A stretch of DNA of 64,000 nucleotides from Oscillospiraceae bacterium (GCA_004555865.1 SFJO01000008.1:1-64000); one strand, 5' to 3'; positions 51,155 to 60,139 are shown, numbered from the stretch's first letter. A program made the numbers and translations. Notes: generated by a model from the letters alone, not told the origin.

Positions 51155-51197
51155 TTGTAAGCAGAAAACGCGCATGGTATACTTACAAAAGTGTACC
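51155..51197 (+). promoter_or_regulatory. Promoter with overlapping palindrome, GH25 gene
   Basis: TTGTAA (51155-51160), 17-base spacer, TATACT (51178-51183). A near-perfect inverted repeat, GGTATACTT-acaa-AAGTGTACC (51176-51197), covers the -10 box and start point, so a repressor may bind here. Confidence 0.6.
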
Positions 51198-51291
51198 ACA
51201 CAATTTTGGATGAGGAGAAAACAACGCCCGGCCCCGGCTGTCTGCCGCAGAAGGGGCCGCATACTGCCGCAGGGCGTTTGGAGAGGAAACG

Positions 51292-53169
51292 ATGAAGCGC
51301 GAAGATTTATCCAGGCTGTTCAGCACCAAAAAGCTGAACGGGGTGCCCACCTACAAACTTCTGGTCAGCGCCGTGGTGGTGCTGGCTTTGGTGGCCACCA
51401 TGGGGGTCACGCTGGCGGCGGGGGTGCTCACCCCGGCCCCCACGGCCACCCCTGTTCCCACCGAGACCCCGGCCCCCACGGCGGAGCCGACCCCGGAACC
51501 CACCGCCGAGCCCGTTCCGGTGAAGCTGGAGGCCACCGCCGTGCAGCAGAACCTGGGCGTGGAGGTGCAGAACGAAGAGGGCGAACCCATAGTTGGGGTG
51601 CCGTTCGTTCTCACCGTGACCGATGAGAAACAGAACACCCAGACCTACGATGTGGACACCGAAACCGGCACCATTCTGGTGGAAAAGGTGGAGCCGGGCG
51701 ACTACACCGTGGGCATGGAGGAGCTGGAGGGCTACGCGGCCGAGCCGGTGACCATCACGGTGAAGGCCAAGGTGGTGTACAAAGCCGACACGGCGGCCGT
51801 GAAGGAAAAGATCGTGCAGGCCAGCCAGGTGGTGGAGTCCAAAGAGGACAACAGCTTCGGCAACACCACGCCGGTGAAGGAGGAGCTGACCAACACCGCC
51901 GAGCTGGTGGAGAGCAGCAAGACGGCCATCACGGTGGACCGGGCACTGTACATCGGCGCGAAACTGCAGGACGGCTATATGGTGCTGACCGACGGAACCG
52001 TTACCGATTACCAGCCGGTTTACGCCACCGTGTTGGAGCACCAGGCCATTGTGGGCGCAAAGCGGGTGCCCCGCGCCACGGCAGCGCCCACCCCGGCCCC
52101 CACGGCGGAGCCGACGGCGGCCCCCACCGAAGCCCCGACGGCCGAGCCGACCGCGGAACCCACGGCCGAGCCGACCGCGGAACCCACGGCCGAGCCGACC
52201 GCGGAACCGAAGACCCAGCCCAGCGCCTCGCCGGAGGCTTCGCCCGAGGCGATTGAGGGCGTGAAAACGCAGGTGTACAGCATGACGGTGCAGCCCCTGG
52301 CCGCATTGGCCCGGGCCATGAACAGCACCGAGAGCTGGCCGGATGAGATCACCCTGTACGATACGTCTACCTATACCACCCAGAACGCCGACAAGTACGC
52401 CTTTGACCTGACCAGCACCACCGTGAACGTGGAGACCGGTGAGTATCTGTACACCGGCTGGACGGAGATCAACGGGTACAGCTACTACTACACCAAGGAT
52501 CACAAGGCCCTCACCGGCAGCCAGGTGATTGATGGGGTGATGTATCAATTCGACGAGACCGGCGCGCTGAAGCGCAACAGCCGCGGCGTGGACGTCTCCA
52601 AGTATCAGGGCAGCATCGACTGGAATAAGGTCAAGGCCTCCGGCATTGACTTTGCCATCATCCGCGTGGGCTACCGCGGCTACGGCAGCGGCGCGCTGGT
52701 GGAGGATTCTTCCTTCCGTGCCAACATCAAGGGGGCCACGGCGGCCGGCCTTCGGGTGGGCCTGTATTTCTACAGCCAGGCCATTGACGAGGCCGAGGCC
52801 GTGGAAGAGGCCAGCATGGTGCTCAGCCTGTGCCAGGGCTACAACATCGGTTACCCCATCTTCTTCGATACGGAAAAGGTGGCGGGCGACACCGGCCGGG
52901 CCGACAACATCAGCAAGGCGGAGCGCACCGCCTGTGCCGTGGCCTTCTGCGAGACCATCCGCAACGCGGGCTATCAGGCAGGCGTGTACAGCTACGCCAG
53001 CTGGTTCTACAACCAGCTGAACCTTGCCAACCTGGGCAAGTATAAGATCTGGATCGCCCAGTATCGGGACACCCTCAGCTTCAACAGCCGGTATGACATC
53101 TGGCAGTACAGCAGCAAGGGCAGTGTTCCCGGCATCCCGAAGGCTGTGGACATGAACATCGGGTATTGA
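51292..53169 (+). CDS. GH25 lysozyme, surface-anchored with Thr/Pro/Glu-rich linkers
   Basis: 625 residues. One N-terminal membrane anchor (LLVSAVVVLALVATMGVTLA, 23-42), a Pro/Thr/Glu linker to about 75, a Cna-B/SpaA-like beta domain (GVEVQNEEGEPIVGVPFVLT, GEPGDYTVGMEELEGY type, about 85-160), a second linker made of TAEP repeats (about 265-320), a glucan/choline-binding-like repeat (GYSYYYTKDHKALTGSQVID, 400-420) and a GH25 catalytic domain from about 430 (RGVDVSKYQGSIDWNKVKAS, YPIFFDTEK with the acid pair, IWQYSSKG). It hydrolyses beta-1,4 links in peptidoglycan. GAGAGGAAACG precedes ATG. Terminator follows at 53204-53252. Confidence 0.93.
   Translation: MKREDLSRLFSTKKLNGVPTYKLLVSAVVVLALVATMGVTLAAGVLTPAPTATPVPTETPAPTAEPTPEPTAEPVPVKLEATAVQQNLGVEVQNEEGEPIVGVPFVLTVTDEKQNTQTYDVDTETGTILVEKVEPGDYTVGMEELEGYAAEPVTITVKAKVVYKADTAAVKEKIVQASQVVESKEDNSFGNTTPVKEELTNTAELVESSKTAITVDRALYIGAKLQDGYMVLTDGTVTDYQPVYATVLEHQAIVGAKRVPRATAAPTPAPTAEPTAAPTEAPTAEPTAEPTAEPTAEPTAEPTAEPKTQPSASPEASPEAIEGVKTQVYSMTVQPLAALARAMNSTESWPDEITLYDTSTYTTQNADKYAFDLTSTTVNVETGEYLYTGWTEINGYSYYYTKDHKALTGSQVIDGVMYQFDETGALKRNSRGVDVSKYQGSIDWNKVKASGIDFAIIRVGYRGYGSGALVEDSSFRANIKGATAAGLRVGLYFYSQAIDEAEAVEEASMVLSLCQGYNIGYPIFFDTEKVAGDTGRADNISKAERTACAVAFCETIRNAGYQAGVYSYASWFYNQLNLANLGKYKIWIAQYRDTLSFNSRYDIWQYSSKGSVPGIPKAVDMNIGY
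52141..52212 (+). repeat. 24-bp tandem repeat within the lysozyme gene
   Basis: Three near-identical units of GCCGAGCCGACCGCGGAACC plus four bases encode AEPTAEPT. Copy number is likely to vary among strains, changing linker length in frame. Confidence 0.85.
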
Positions 53170-53203
53170 TCCTCACCGCAGAGCAGATAAAAAGCACAAA
53201 TAA

Positions 53204-53252
53204 AAGCGCCGCATGGTGCTGCCCCTTGGGCAGGCCGTGCGGCGCTTTTTGA
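53204..53252. terminator. Terminator after the lysozyme gene
   Basis: AAAAGCGCCGCATGG with CCGTGCGGCGCTTTTT; bidirectional. Confidence 0.85.
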
Positions 53253-53369
53253 TGGCTCCGGTTCACACGTCTGCGTTCCAGATCAAATAAAATCAATGAA
53301 TTAACGTATTTTCGAGCGGGAATTAAAACGCTGAGAAATGCAGCGCAGAAGGCCTTCGGGCAAAAGGGT

Positions 53370-54152
53370 TTATTTGCTGCACACCCGATAGCGCTGGGGC
53401 TGACGGGCAGAACCGGCGGCCACAGGCTTTGCCTCCAGATAGGTGGTGTAGGCGGCTTTTACCTGGGCAAAACGGCTGTGGGGCACCGGAATCACCAACT
53501 TTTCGGCCCGAAGCGACAGCCCCTCGGGGGAAAGGCCGGTGATCTCTTCCATGTTTACCACAAAGGATTTGTGGGGCTGCAAAAAGCGGTGGTCCTGCAG
53601 AAGCGGGGCCAGCGCCCGGGCGAAGGGCACCCGGATGTTCCGGCTGCGGATCAGCTCCTGCCCGGTTGTGTGAATCTCCAGAACGTGGCCCACGCATTCC
53701 ACATAGCGCACCTCGCCGGGCTGCACCAGGCGAAGGCCGACCGGGGTGTTTACCCGAAGGCCGGGGCCTTCCTGCTCGCCCCCAAGGCGGGAAGCGATTT
53801 CCAGAGCATGGTAGAGCAGCGGCTGTTCCAGCGGGCGCACCAGATATTGCAGCGCCCCGGCGCGGTAGGCCTCCATGGCGCGCTCCGGCCCATCGGCCAG
53901 AAACACCACCGGGATCCGGTAGCCCTGCTGATGGATCGAATGGGCCAGTTCAATGCCGTCCATATCCGGCAGGGAAAGCTGAATGAGAATCAGGTCAAAG
54001 CAGCCGCGCTTCAGCCCGGCCAACAGCTGTTCGGCCGAATTGAAATGGGTGGTGGCCGGGGCTGTTTCCCGGGGGTAGGGCGCATAGGCCTGCAGCATGT
54101 TCAGAAGCTCTTCGTCCTGATGCGAAATCCCGCAAAGTGCAATATGCAGCAT
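53370..54152 (-). CDS. LytTR-family regulator with degenerate receiver
   Basis: 260 residues. Receiver-like domain at 1-125 and LytTR DNA-binding domain at about 135-235 (EVRYVECVGHVLEIHTTGQE, RFLQPHKSFVVNMEEITGL, the LQPHKSFVVN strand being diagnostic). The phospho-acceptor aspartate is replaced by Q58 in LILIQLSLPDMDG and the conserved lysine by R106 (YLVRPLEQ), so it is unlikely to be phosphorylated. No sensor kinase gene adjoins. ATG 54152 has AAAGGGGG upstream. LytTR regulators commonly control surface polysaccharide, autolysin or competence genes; glycan genes to the right and the lysozyme to the left are possible targets. Confidence 0.9.
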   Translation of the reverse strand: MLHIALCGISHQDEELLNMLQAYAPYPRETAPATTHFNSAEQLLAGLKRGCFDLILIQLSLPDMDGIELAHSIHQQGYRIPVVFLADGPERAMEAYRAGALQYLVRPLEQPLLYHALEIASRLGGEQEGPGLRVNTPVGLRLVQPGEVRYVECVGHVLEIHTTGQELIRSRNIRVPFARALAPLLQDHRFLQPHKSFVVNMEEITGLSPEGLSLRAEKLVIPVPHSRFAQVKAAYTTYLEAKPVAAGSARQPQRYRVCSK

Positions 54153-54284
54153 AAAGTCAGCCCCCTTTCCATGCACCTTCCGGATGCATTCCGGCAAAGA
54201 AACCGCCCGTTTTGGCCGAAAAGGGTCTTTGCGTTGAAAAGTATCCGAAAAGCTAAAAATCAAACGAATTGTTATTACTTTTTA

Positions 54285-54313
54285 AGTCTATCAGGTCAAA
54301 GGAACTGTGTCAA
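54285..54313 (-). promoter_or_regulatory. Promoter of the LytTR regulator gene
   Basis: TTGACA (54308-54313 complement), 17-base spacer, TAGACT (54285-54290 complement). The surrounding 54240-54500 is AT-rich and holds no gene with a ribosome site that I trust. Confidence 0.6.
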
Positions 54314-54501
54314 GATGGCAAGAAAAACACAAATACCGATTGATTTGTCCAAAATATCGATGCATCGAACAGTACGGAAGAGCAAAATGCAAATGTGCGG
54401 AAAATTTTTGGGTCATAAAAAAAGAAACAAATACCTGGGGCGCAATGCCGTCGGTGATGCATAGAATGCATAAAGCAGAACGCAGAAATGCGCAAAAAAT
54501 A

Positions 54502-54542
54502 AAAGGGCAGGCGCGGCTCAAAGCCGCAGCCTGTCCTTTTGA
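54502..54542. terminator. Terminator after the GT2 gene
   Basis: AAAAGGGCAGGC and GCCTGTCCTTTT with an inner GCGGCT/AGCCGC stem. Confidence 0.8.
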
Positions 54543-54550
54543 CAAACGGG

Positions 54551-55567
54551 TCAGTTAAATTTGTAGATCTTCTGCACACCCCGGTACAAAAGCACCGTCA
54601 GGTGATTGCCCAGGCCGCCGGGCAGGTTGGTGAAGGCGCTCACCGAGAACAGCTTCATGCGGCGATACAGCCGCGGGTCACCCTCGCTCAGCTCTTTCCA
54701 CAGCTGGGCCTTTTTCTCCAGCGATTCCGGTGTGCCGCTGATGGTTAGGAACACCGAGGAGATGGCCACCATCATGGAAAGGTAGTTCAGCATATACGAG
54801 GCCAGGTTCTTCTGGCGCTCGGGCAGATTGTAGGGGCTGGGGCAGGCCAGCATGATGCGGGTCACCCGAAGCTGCTGATCCACCCGGCGCACCATCACCT
54901 GCTCATTAACCGACTGGTCCGCCCGGCCGATGAAGTAGCGGTACAGGTCCAGATCCATATAATACAGGGTTTTGACCGAGGGCAGCGGCTGGTAGACGAA
55001 GATGTTGTCCACATAGAACGTGTGCTTGGGCAGCACCAGGCCGCAGTCCCGCAGAAGCTGGCTGCGGTAGATCACCGAGTGCATCAGCAGGTTCTGGGAA
55101 GGCAGGAATTTGTGAATCTCCTCCCAGGTGAACACTTTGTTCACCGGAAATACGTTCCGGTAATTGACGGTGTGGGTGGTGTTGTCCTCCACGTGCTCAT
55201 ACACATAGTTGCACACCACCATGTCCACCGGGTTTTCGGCAAAGGTGCGCAGCTGGGCCATTACCTTGTGCAGGCTGGGCACATCCAGCCAGTCGTCCGA
55301 GTCCACCACCTTATAGTACAGGCCGGTGGCGTGGGCCAGGCCCTGGTTCACACCCTCGCCATGGCCGCCATTGGGCTGGTGAATGACCCGCACCACATCG
55401 GGATACTGTTCGGCATACCGGTCGGCAATGGCGGGGGTGTCATCGGTGGAGCCATCGTCCACCAGGATGATCTCGGCCTCGTCGCCGGCCTCCAAGAGGG
55501 TTTTGATGCAGTGGTCCATGTATGCAGCCGAGTTGTAGCAGGGTACCGCGAACGTGATCAGTTTCAA
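54551..55567 (-). CDS. GT2 family glycosyltransferase
   Basis: 338 residues. KLITFAVPCYNSAAYMDHCI, EIILVDDGSTDDTPAIADRY, NGGHGEGVNQGLAHATGLYY and the DXD region KVVDSDDWLDVPSL give a soluble GT-A catalytic domain (1-215); the C-terminal 120 residues are helical, without clear membrane segments. It starts with TTG, preceded by GGAGG at nine bases, and no ATG or GTG nearby has a better site. It is divergent from a sugar-phosphate transferase, so both probably belong to an exopolysaccharide or cell-wall glycan pathway. Acceptor and sugar unknown. Confidence 0.85.
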   Translation of the reverse strand: MKLITFAVPCYNSAAYMDHCIKTLLEAGDEAEIILVDDGSTDDTPAIADRYAEQYPDVVRVIHQPNGGHGEGVNQGLAHATGLYYKVVDSDDWLDVPSLHKVMAQLRTFAENPVDMVVCNYVYEHVEDNTTHTVNYRNVFPVNKVFTWEEIHKFLPSQNLLMHSVIYRSQLLRDCGLVLPKHTFYVDNIFVYQPLPSVKTLYYMDLDLYRYFIGRADQSVNEQVMVRRVDQQLRVTRIMLACPSPYNLPERQKNLASYMLNYLSMMVAISSVFLTISGTPESLEKKAQLWKELSEGDPRLYRRMKLFSVSAFTNLPGGLGNHLTVLLYRGVQKIYKFN

Positions 55568-55940
55568 GGATATTCCTCCAATTTCCTTTGTTCAGAAAGT
55601 GATGATGCAGGGGAAGGCGGCCCTTCCGGCGCAGGCGCGGGGCCGGCAGACGAAAGGCCAATAAGATGCAACCATTATAACATATCCCGCAACAAATATC
55701 GAGAGCAAAGGCGACGTTTGCGGAAAAATGGTGGAAAATCTTGCGGGTTTGGCAGATGTTCAGAAAAAGCCCGAAATGTTTTGTGCAGATTACAGAGCTT
55801 TGGTTCAGGAAAAGCGGCTCCGGGGGTGCGCCCAGGTGGACAATCCCCGCCCCGAATGTGTATAATGAATACAATGAAAACCAGAGACGGCGGGAAAGGC
55901 AGCCCGCCGCGCTGAGGTTGTGTGCGAAAGGAGCGACCCG
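55568..55940. other. Divergent promoter region of two glycan genes
   Basis: No gene. A TATAAT for the leftward GT2 gene lies at 55674-55679 (complement) with a weak -35. The rightward promoter is TGGACA (55837-55842), 18-base spacer, TATAAT (55861-55866). Confidence 0.65.
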
Positions 55941-56573
55941 ATGATGTATCGCAAATGGGTCAAACGCCTGTTGGATATTCTGCTCTCTGGTGCAGCGCTG
56001 GTGGTGCTGTGCATTCCCATGGGGGTGATCGCCCTGTGGATCAAGCTGGATTCGCCCGGCCCGGTGCTGTTCCGGCAGAAGCGGGTGGGCAAAAACAAGG
56101 TGCTGTTCGACATTCTGAAGTTCCGCACCATGCGCACCGATACCCCCCACGATATGCCCACCCATATGCTGAAGAACCCCGATGCCTTTATCACCAAAAG
56201 CGGGCACTTCCTGCGGAAAACCAGCCTGGATGAGCTGCCCCAGCTGTGGAACATCTTTGTGGGGCAGATGAGCGTGGTGGGCCCCCGGCCCGCGCTGTGG
56301 AACCAGTACGACCTGATTGAGGAGCGGGACAAATACGGGGCCAACGATGTGACCCCGGGCCTGACCGGCTGGGCCCAGGTGAACGGCCGGGATGAGCTGG
56401 AGATCCCGGTGAAGGCCCGGCTGGACGGCGAGTATGTGCAGCATCTGGGCTTTGCCATGGACCTGAAATGCTTTTTGCGCACCATCACCAGCGTGCTGGG
56501 CCACGAGGGCGTGGTGGAAGGCGGAACCGGTGCACTGCACGAGGCCGAACAGCAGAAGAATCAGACAAAATAA
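55941..56573 (+). CDS. Polyprenyl-phosphate sugar-phosphate transferase (bacterial sugar transferase)
   Basis: 210 residues, the short monotopic form. A re-entrant N-terminal helix (KRLLDILLSGAALVVLCIPM) is followed by SPGPVLFRQKRVGKNKVLFD, ILKFRTMRTD, FLRKTSLDELPQLWNIFVGQ (catalytic DE pair), MSVVGPRPAL and GLTGWAQVNGRDEL. It moves a sugar-1-phosphate from UDP-sugar to undecaprenyl phosphate, the first step in making an exopolysaccharide or glycoprotein glycan unit. AAAGGAG nine bases before the first of two ATGs. It is preceded by its own promoter. Confidence 0.93.
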   Translation: MMYRKWVKRLLDILLSGAALVVLCIPMGVIALWIKLDSPGPVLFRQKRVGKNKVLFDILKFRTMRTDTPHDMPTHMLKNPDAFITKSGHFLRKTSLDELPQLWNIFVGQMSVVGPRPALWNQYDLIEERDKYGANDVTPGLTGWAQVNGRDELEIPVKARLDGEYVQHLGFAMDLKCFLRTITSVLGHEGVVEGGTGALHEAEQQKNQTK

Positions 56574-56698
56574 CAAGAGGCGAACGGGCTGAAACTGCAG
56601 TTTCAGCGAACAATATTCCCGCTTTGGCCGAGAAAGCGAAGGCGCGGTTGCGGCGGAAAACGGCCGAGACGCGCTTTATAAAATTTTGCCTGAAACAT

Positions 56699-56727
56699 TT
56701 GATTTCTTGCTATCGCCATGCTATAAT
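56699..56727 (+). promoter_or_regulatory. Promoter of the hypothetical membrane protein gene
   Basis: TTGATT (56699-56704), 17-base spacer, TATAAT (56722-56727). Confidence 0.75.
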
Positions 56728-56783
56728 CAGGCTGAAAAATGGCCGGTGAGGTCTGCATTCTTTGGAAAGGAGGGAACAGTGCA

Positions 56784-57203
56784 ATGGAAAAAACGACACA
56801 CTGGATGCGCCTTCTGGGCGTGCTTCTGGCACTGGTCGTGTTTGTTGGCATGGGCTGCACGGCACTGTTCCTGGAAGAGGATGCCATCACCGCGCCGCAG
56901 CAGGCGGTTCAGGTGCAGGCGGCGGCCAGCCGCGGCGGCGTGCACCCTGCAAGCAGCGTTCTGCATGACAGCCAGGGCGTGACCCCTGCCGCACAGGATG
57001 CCGCCATCCAGTCCGGAAACGGGCTGACGGTTGCACACGACAACACCCGCCTGGCGCAGCGCCAGACGTCGTTTTTGGCCGAGGCCCAGCGGGGTCAGGG
57101 GCGGATAGACCGCGCCCGTGAGCTGAAAGCGGCCGCAATTCGCGTCAATCGCCGCCTTTGCGGCTGTTTGTATCATACCAGACTTTCTGATCCCCCCGGC
57201 TGA
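56784..57203 (+). CDS. Hypothetical membrane-anchored protein
   Basis: 139 residues starting MEKTTHWMRLLGVLLALVVF. One hydrophobic segment (9-31) ends in VGMGCTALF; the cysteine is not in a good lipobox, so it is more likely a signal anchor than a lipoprotein. The rest is Gln/Ala/Ser-rich and polar, with no recognised domain. A good promoter and AAAGGAGG before the ATG support expression. It lies between the sugar transferase and the AraC regulator with no obvious partner. Confidence 0.55.
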   Translation: MEKTTHWMRLLGVLLALVVFVGMGCTALFLEEDAITAPQQAVQVQAAASRGGVHPASSVLHDSQGVTPAAQDAAIQSGNGLTVAHDNTRLAQRQTSFLAEAQRGQGRIDRARELKAAAIRVNRRLCGCLYHTRLSDPPG

Positions 57204-57490
57204 ACCGGCGGATCGACAAAAGGCCTCGGCGGCACAAAGCCGCCCGGGCTTTAGGGGCGAACTGTACCCTTTGCGCGCAGTGCGGGCATGGTGCGGTGCG
57301 GCCCCGGCTTTGCTGCCCTCTGTTCAGGGGGCAGGGCCGGTCGTTTCGTGGAGTTGACCGGGGGATTGCTGTACCCTTTTGCACGGTTTTGAGCCGGGCA
57401 GAGGGCCATCCCCCCGAAAAGAAGAGAACTGCCCGGCAGCGGCGGCGGACACGCACGCCCGGCCTGCGGCGGGACAGGGGAGGTTTGGAT

Positions 57491-58687
57491 ATGACCCATA
57501 TTATGATTGTGAGTGCCAATGGCAGTGAAGCCAAGGCATTGTTTTATCTTTTGCAGCGTGCGGGCCTGGGTGCCGTTGACCTGAGCATCTGCCCCGGCGA
57601 GCATCTGGCGCGCCTGGTGGCCGAAAGAGGGGCCGGTGTGATTCTGGCCGAAGCGGAGGCCCTGGGGGACAAGCCGGAGCAGGCATTGGATGAGCTGTTC
57701 CGGGTGGCGCCAGAATGTCAGGTGGTGCTGTATTCCGGCAACACGGTGCAGATGGATGCCCTGCGCACCCTGAAGCGGGACAACGTGCAAATGCTGATGC
57801 GCCCTTTGCGCAAAACGCAGATTCAGCGGGCGGTGGCCCGTGCGCTGGAGCAGGCGGGCCATGGCCCCCGGCAGGCCCAGTGTGAGCAGCTGCTGCGCAT
57901 AATGACCCAGCGAACCCTGGATGACCTGCTGGAGGGCCGCACGGAAGAGGCCTGCAAGAGTCTGAACGCGCTGGGGCTGGAGCAGGAGTGCGGCGCCGTG
58001 TATCTGGCCTGGCTGAGCGAGCCGCTTGCTTTGCGGGAGAGCGAGAACCTGGCGGCAGAGCTGCGCGGCCGCCTTCTGGGCGTGGGCTGCACGGCGCTGC
58101 TGCGGGTGAGCGGCGGCAGCCTGGCGGCGGTGGGCTTTGCCCCGGCCGACCAGCAGGCCGCGGTGATGGGTACGCTGGAAACGGCCCTGAAGCGCTATTG
58201 CTTTGAGCATGAGCGGAAGCACCAGTTGAGCAGCGCCCCCTTTGACAGCCTGGAAGAGCTGCCCGAGGCCCTTCAGCAGGCTGCCGCCGGGCTTGGTCCC
58301 CGTGTGGGCTGGGCCGAGCCGCTGCTGAAGCCGGAGCGGCCGGTGATGCCGGTTCGGGTGGAGCGGGTGCGCCAGTACATACAGGAGCATTTCTGCGAGG
58401 AGATCAGCCTGGAAAGCATTGCTGCCGTCTGCGGAATGAGCAAGTATTACCTGTGCCATGTGTTCAAGGAGAACATGGGCGTGTCGGTGTTCAATTACCT
58501 CATCTGGCTGCGCATGGAGGAAGCCCGCCGCCTGCTGGCCACCACCACCCTGAAGGTGTCGCAGGTGGGCAGCCGGGTGGGCTACGCCGACCCCAACTAT
58601 TTCATCACGGCCTTCAAAAAGCAGGAGGGCGTTACGCCCACCGAATACCGGGCCGGGCAGACCGTGCGCCGCCTGAACGCGGAGTAA
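57491..58687 (+). CDS. AraC-family regulator with receiver-like N-terminus
   Basis: 398 residues. Residues 1-115 look like a receiver (THIMIVSANGSEAKALFYLL) but the phospho-acceptor strand reads GVILAEAEALG without aspartate, and the lysine is R104 (MLMRPLRK). A middle domain (about 130-285) resembles the sensory domain of YesN-type regulators. The C-terminal AraC DNA-binding domain has both HTH motifs: SLESIAAVCGMSKYYLCHVF and KVSQVGSRVGYADPNYFITA, then FKKQEGVTPTEYR. YesN-type proteins usually pair with a YesM kinase and control sugar-uptake genes; no kinase is present here. AGGGGAGG precedes ATG. Confidence 0.9.
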   Translation: MTHIMIVSANGSEAKALFYLLQRAGLGAVDLSICPGEHLARLVAERGAGVILAEAEALGDKPEQALDELFRVAPECQVVLYSGNTVQMDALRTLKRDNVQMLMRPLRKTQIQRAVARALEQAGHGPRQAQCEQLLRIMTQRTLDDLLEGRTEEACKSLNALGLEQECGAVYLAWLSEPLALRESENLAAELRGRLLGVGCTALLRVSGGSLAAVGFAPADQQAAVMGTLETALKRYCFEHERKHQLSSAPFDSLEELPEALQQAAAGLGPRVGWAEPLLKPERPVMPVRVERVRQYIQEHFCEEISLESIAAVCGMSKYYLCHVFKENMGVSVFNYLIWLRMEEARRLLATTTLKVSQVGSRVGYADPNYFITAFKKQEGVTPTEYRAGQTVRRLNAE

Positions 58688-58941
58688 CCGGGTTTGCGGC
58701 CGTGACGCGCCGCTGGGGCGCAAAGTGCGAACAAGCCGGGGGCCAAACCGGCATTTCCAGGCTTTTCCGGCAAGAGGATTGCCTGCCTGCGGCGGCCCGA
58801 GACCCCGAAACCGGGAGCCGCCCGGCCGAAAGCCCGGTTTCAAATTTCCCAATTGTATTGCCATCGTTAGAACAGAGCCGCCCGGCTAGCATCGGATAAA
58901 ACGGGTGCGGGGCCGGACGGCTTATTTTGTGAAAATTTGAG
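58688..58941. other. Intergenic region after the AraC gene
   Basis: No supported gene. GAAACCGGG (58807-58815) and CCCGGTTTC (58833-58841) form a 9-bp hairpin that may end the AraC transcript, though it lacks a T run. Confidence 0.5.
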
Positions 58942-58970
58942 TGGACAAACACAAATTCCCACGATATAAT
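58942..58970 (+). promoter_or_regulatory. Promoter of the formate/nitrite transporter gene
   Basis: TGGACA (58942-58947), 17-base spacer, TATAAT (58965-58970). Confidence 0.75.
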
Positions 58971-59055
58971 GGGGTTGCTGCACACTTTATAAAAGCAAAG
59001 AAGCCGCGGCCCGCGCGGGGCTGTCTGGGGGATTGCAGAACAGGAGGATGCATGG

Positions 59056-59862
59056 ATGAACACACCGGCACAAGTGGCGGAAAATTATCTGGGCACAGGG
59101 AAGACAAAGGTGAGCCTCTCTTTTGGGCGAATGCTGGCGCTGGCCATTCTGGCGGGCATTTACATTGCACTGGCGGGCGTTGGAGCCAGCTGCGCCGCCG
59201 TGACCGTGGAAAGCGCTTCGCTGGCCAAGCTGGTGAGCGGCTGCCTGTTTCCGGCCGGGCTGACCATGGTGCTGCTGGCGGGCAGTGAGCTGTTCACCGG
59301 CAACTGCCTGTTGGTGATGCCGCTGGCCCAAAAGACCATTACCCCGGCGCAGATGCTGCGCAGCTGGGTGGTGGTGTATCTGGGCAATTTCATCGGGGCG
59401 ATGGCGGTGGCGTGGATCGCCAGCGCCAGCCACACGTTCACCCTGTTTGGTGACTGGTTTGCCATCAGCGTGGTGAGTACGGCCGCCGCCAAGTGCAGCC
59501 TGAGCTTTACCGACGCGCTGCTGCGGGGCATTCTGTGCAATCTGCTGGTCTGCCTGGCGGTTTGGATCAGCTTTGCGGCCAAGAGCGTGGGCGGAAAGAT
59601 CGCGGGGCTGTATCTGCCCATTTTGCTGTTTGTGCTGTGCGGATATGAGCACTGTGTGGCCAATATGTATTACATTCCGGCGGGCATTTTTGCCTTGGCC
59701 GACCCGGCCTATGCCGAAGCGCTGGCGGGCTTGAACACAGCCTCCGTCACCTGGGCCGGGCTGGCAGCCAACCTGATTCCGGTGACCCTGGGCAACATTC
59801 TGGGCGGTGCAGGGCTGGGGCTGGTCTACTGGTATATTTATCTGAAAAAGCCCAAGGCGTGA
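59056..59862 (+). CDS. Formate/nitrite transporter family channel
   Basis: 268 residues with six membrane helices. GSELFTGNCLLVMPLAQKTI, LRSWVVVYLGNFIGAMAVAW and GILCNLLVCLAVWISFAAKS are the family signatures, and the central histidine of the pore is in LCGYEHCVANMYYIPAGIF. FNT pentamers move formate, nitrite or hydrosulfide. Formate is a major fermentation product in this group, so FocA-like export is plausible, but no pyruvate formate-lyase gene is adjacent and the substrate is not decided. ATG 59056 has AGGAGG nine bases upstream. Terminator at 59888-59935. Confidence 0.92.
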   Translation: MNTPAQVAENYLGTGKTKVSLSFGRMLALAILAGIYIALAGVGASCAAVTVESASLAKLVSGCLFPAGLTMVLLAGSELFTGNCLLVMPLAQKTITPAQMLRSWVVVYLGNFIGAMAVAWIASASHTFTLFGDWFAISVVSTAAAKCSLSFTDALLRGILCNLLVCLAVWISFAAKSVGGKIAGLYLPILLFVLCGYEHCVANMYYIPAGIFALADPAYAEALAGLNTASVTWAGLAANLIPVTLGNILGGAGLGLVYWYIYLKKPKA

Positions 59863-59887
59863 AAACCGCGTTGAATCGGGCCGAGTG

Positions 59888-59935
59888 AAAAGGCGCATCC
59901 GTGCTGTGGAGAAAGCAGACGGGTGCGCCTTTTTG
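59888..59935 (+). terminator. Terminator after the FNT gene
   Basis: AAAAGGCGCATCCGT with ACGGGTGCGCCTTTTT; loop about 18 bases. Confidence 0.8.
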
Positions 59936-59991
59936 GCGTAAAAATGCTGCTTTGCACAGCATTCTGCAGAGAAATTCGTGCGTTCCTACAA

Positions 59992-60042
59992 TTGACAGAA
60001 TACTCTACAATACGTACACTAAAATTAAACTACAAATTGTAG
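59992..60042 (+). promoter_or_regulatory. Promoter and BlaI-type operator
   Basis: TTGACA (59992-59997), 17-base spacer, TACACT (60015-60020). A palindrome CTACAAATTGTAG lies at 60030-60042 just past the start point, with further CTACAA half sites near 59986 and 60005. TACA/TGTA palindromes are the known BlaI/MecI recognition form. Confidence 0.7.
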
Positions 60043-60139
60043 AGCAACCTGCCCGCGTGTTCGCTTATGCATTCTCTCGATCCTACCCCACGCCCTCAAA
60101 ATTCCACATTCCTCACGCAGAAAAGAAAGGAGCCGCCCC

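Noticed and set aside
51307..52548. Leftward Gly/Val/His-rich frame opposite the lysozyme gene
   Set aside because: Its repeats are just the reverse reading of the TAEP-coding repeats.
54307..54558. Short rightward frames in the AT-rich gap beside the LytTR gene
   Set aside because: Two overlapping frames are possible; the weak AAAGGA site is far from either start and the DNA is better explained as the LytTR promoter and a terminator.
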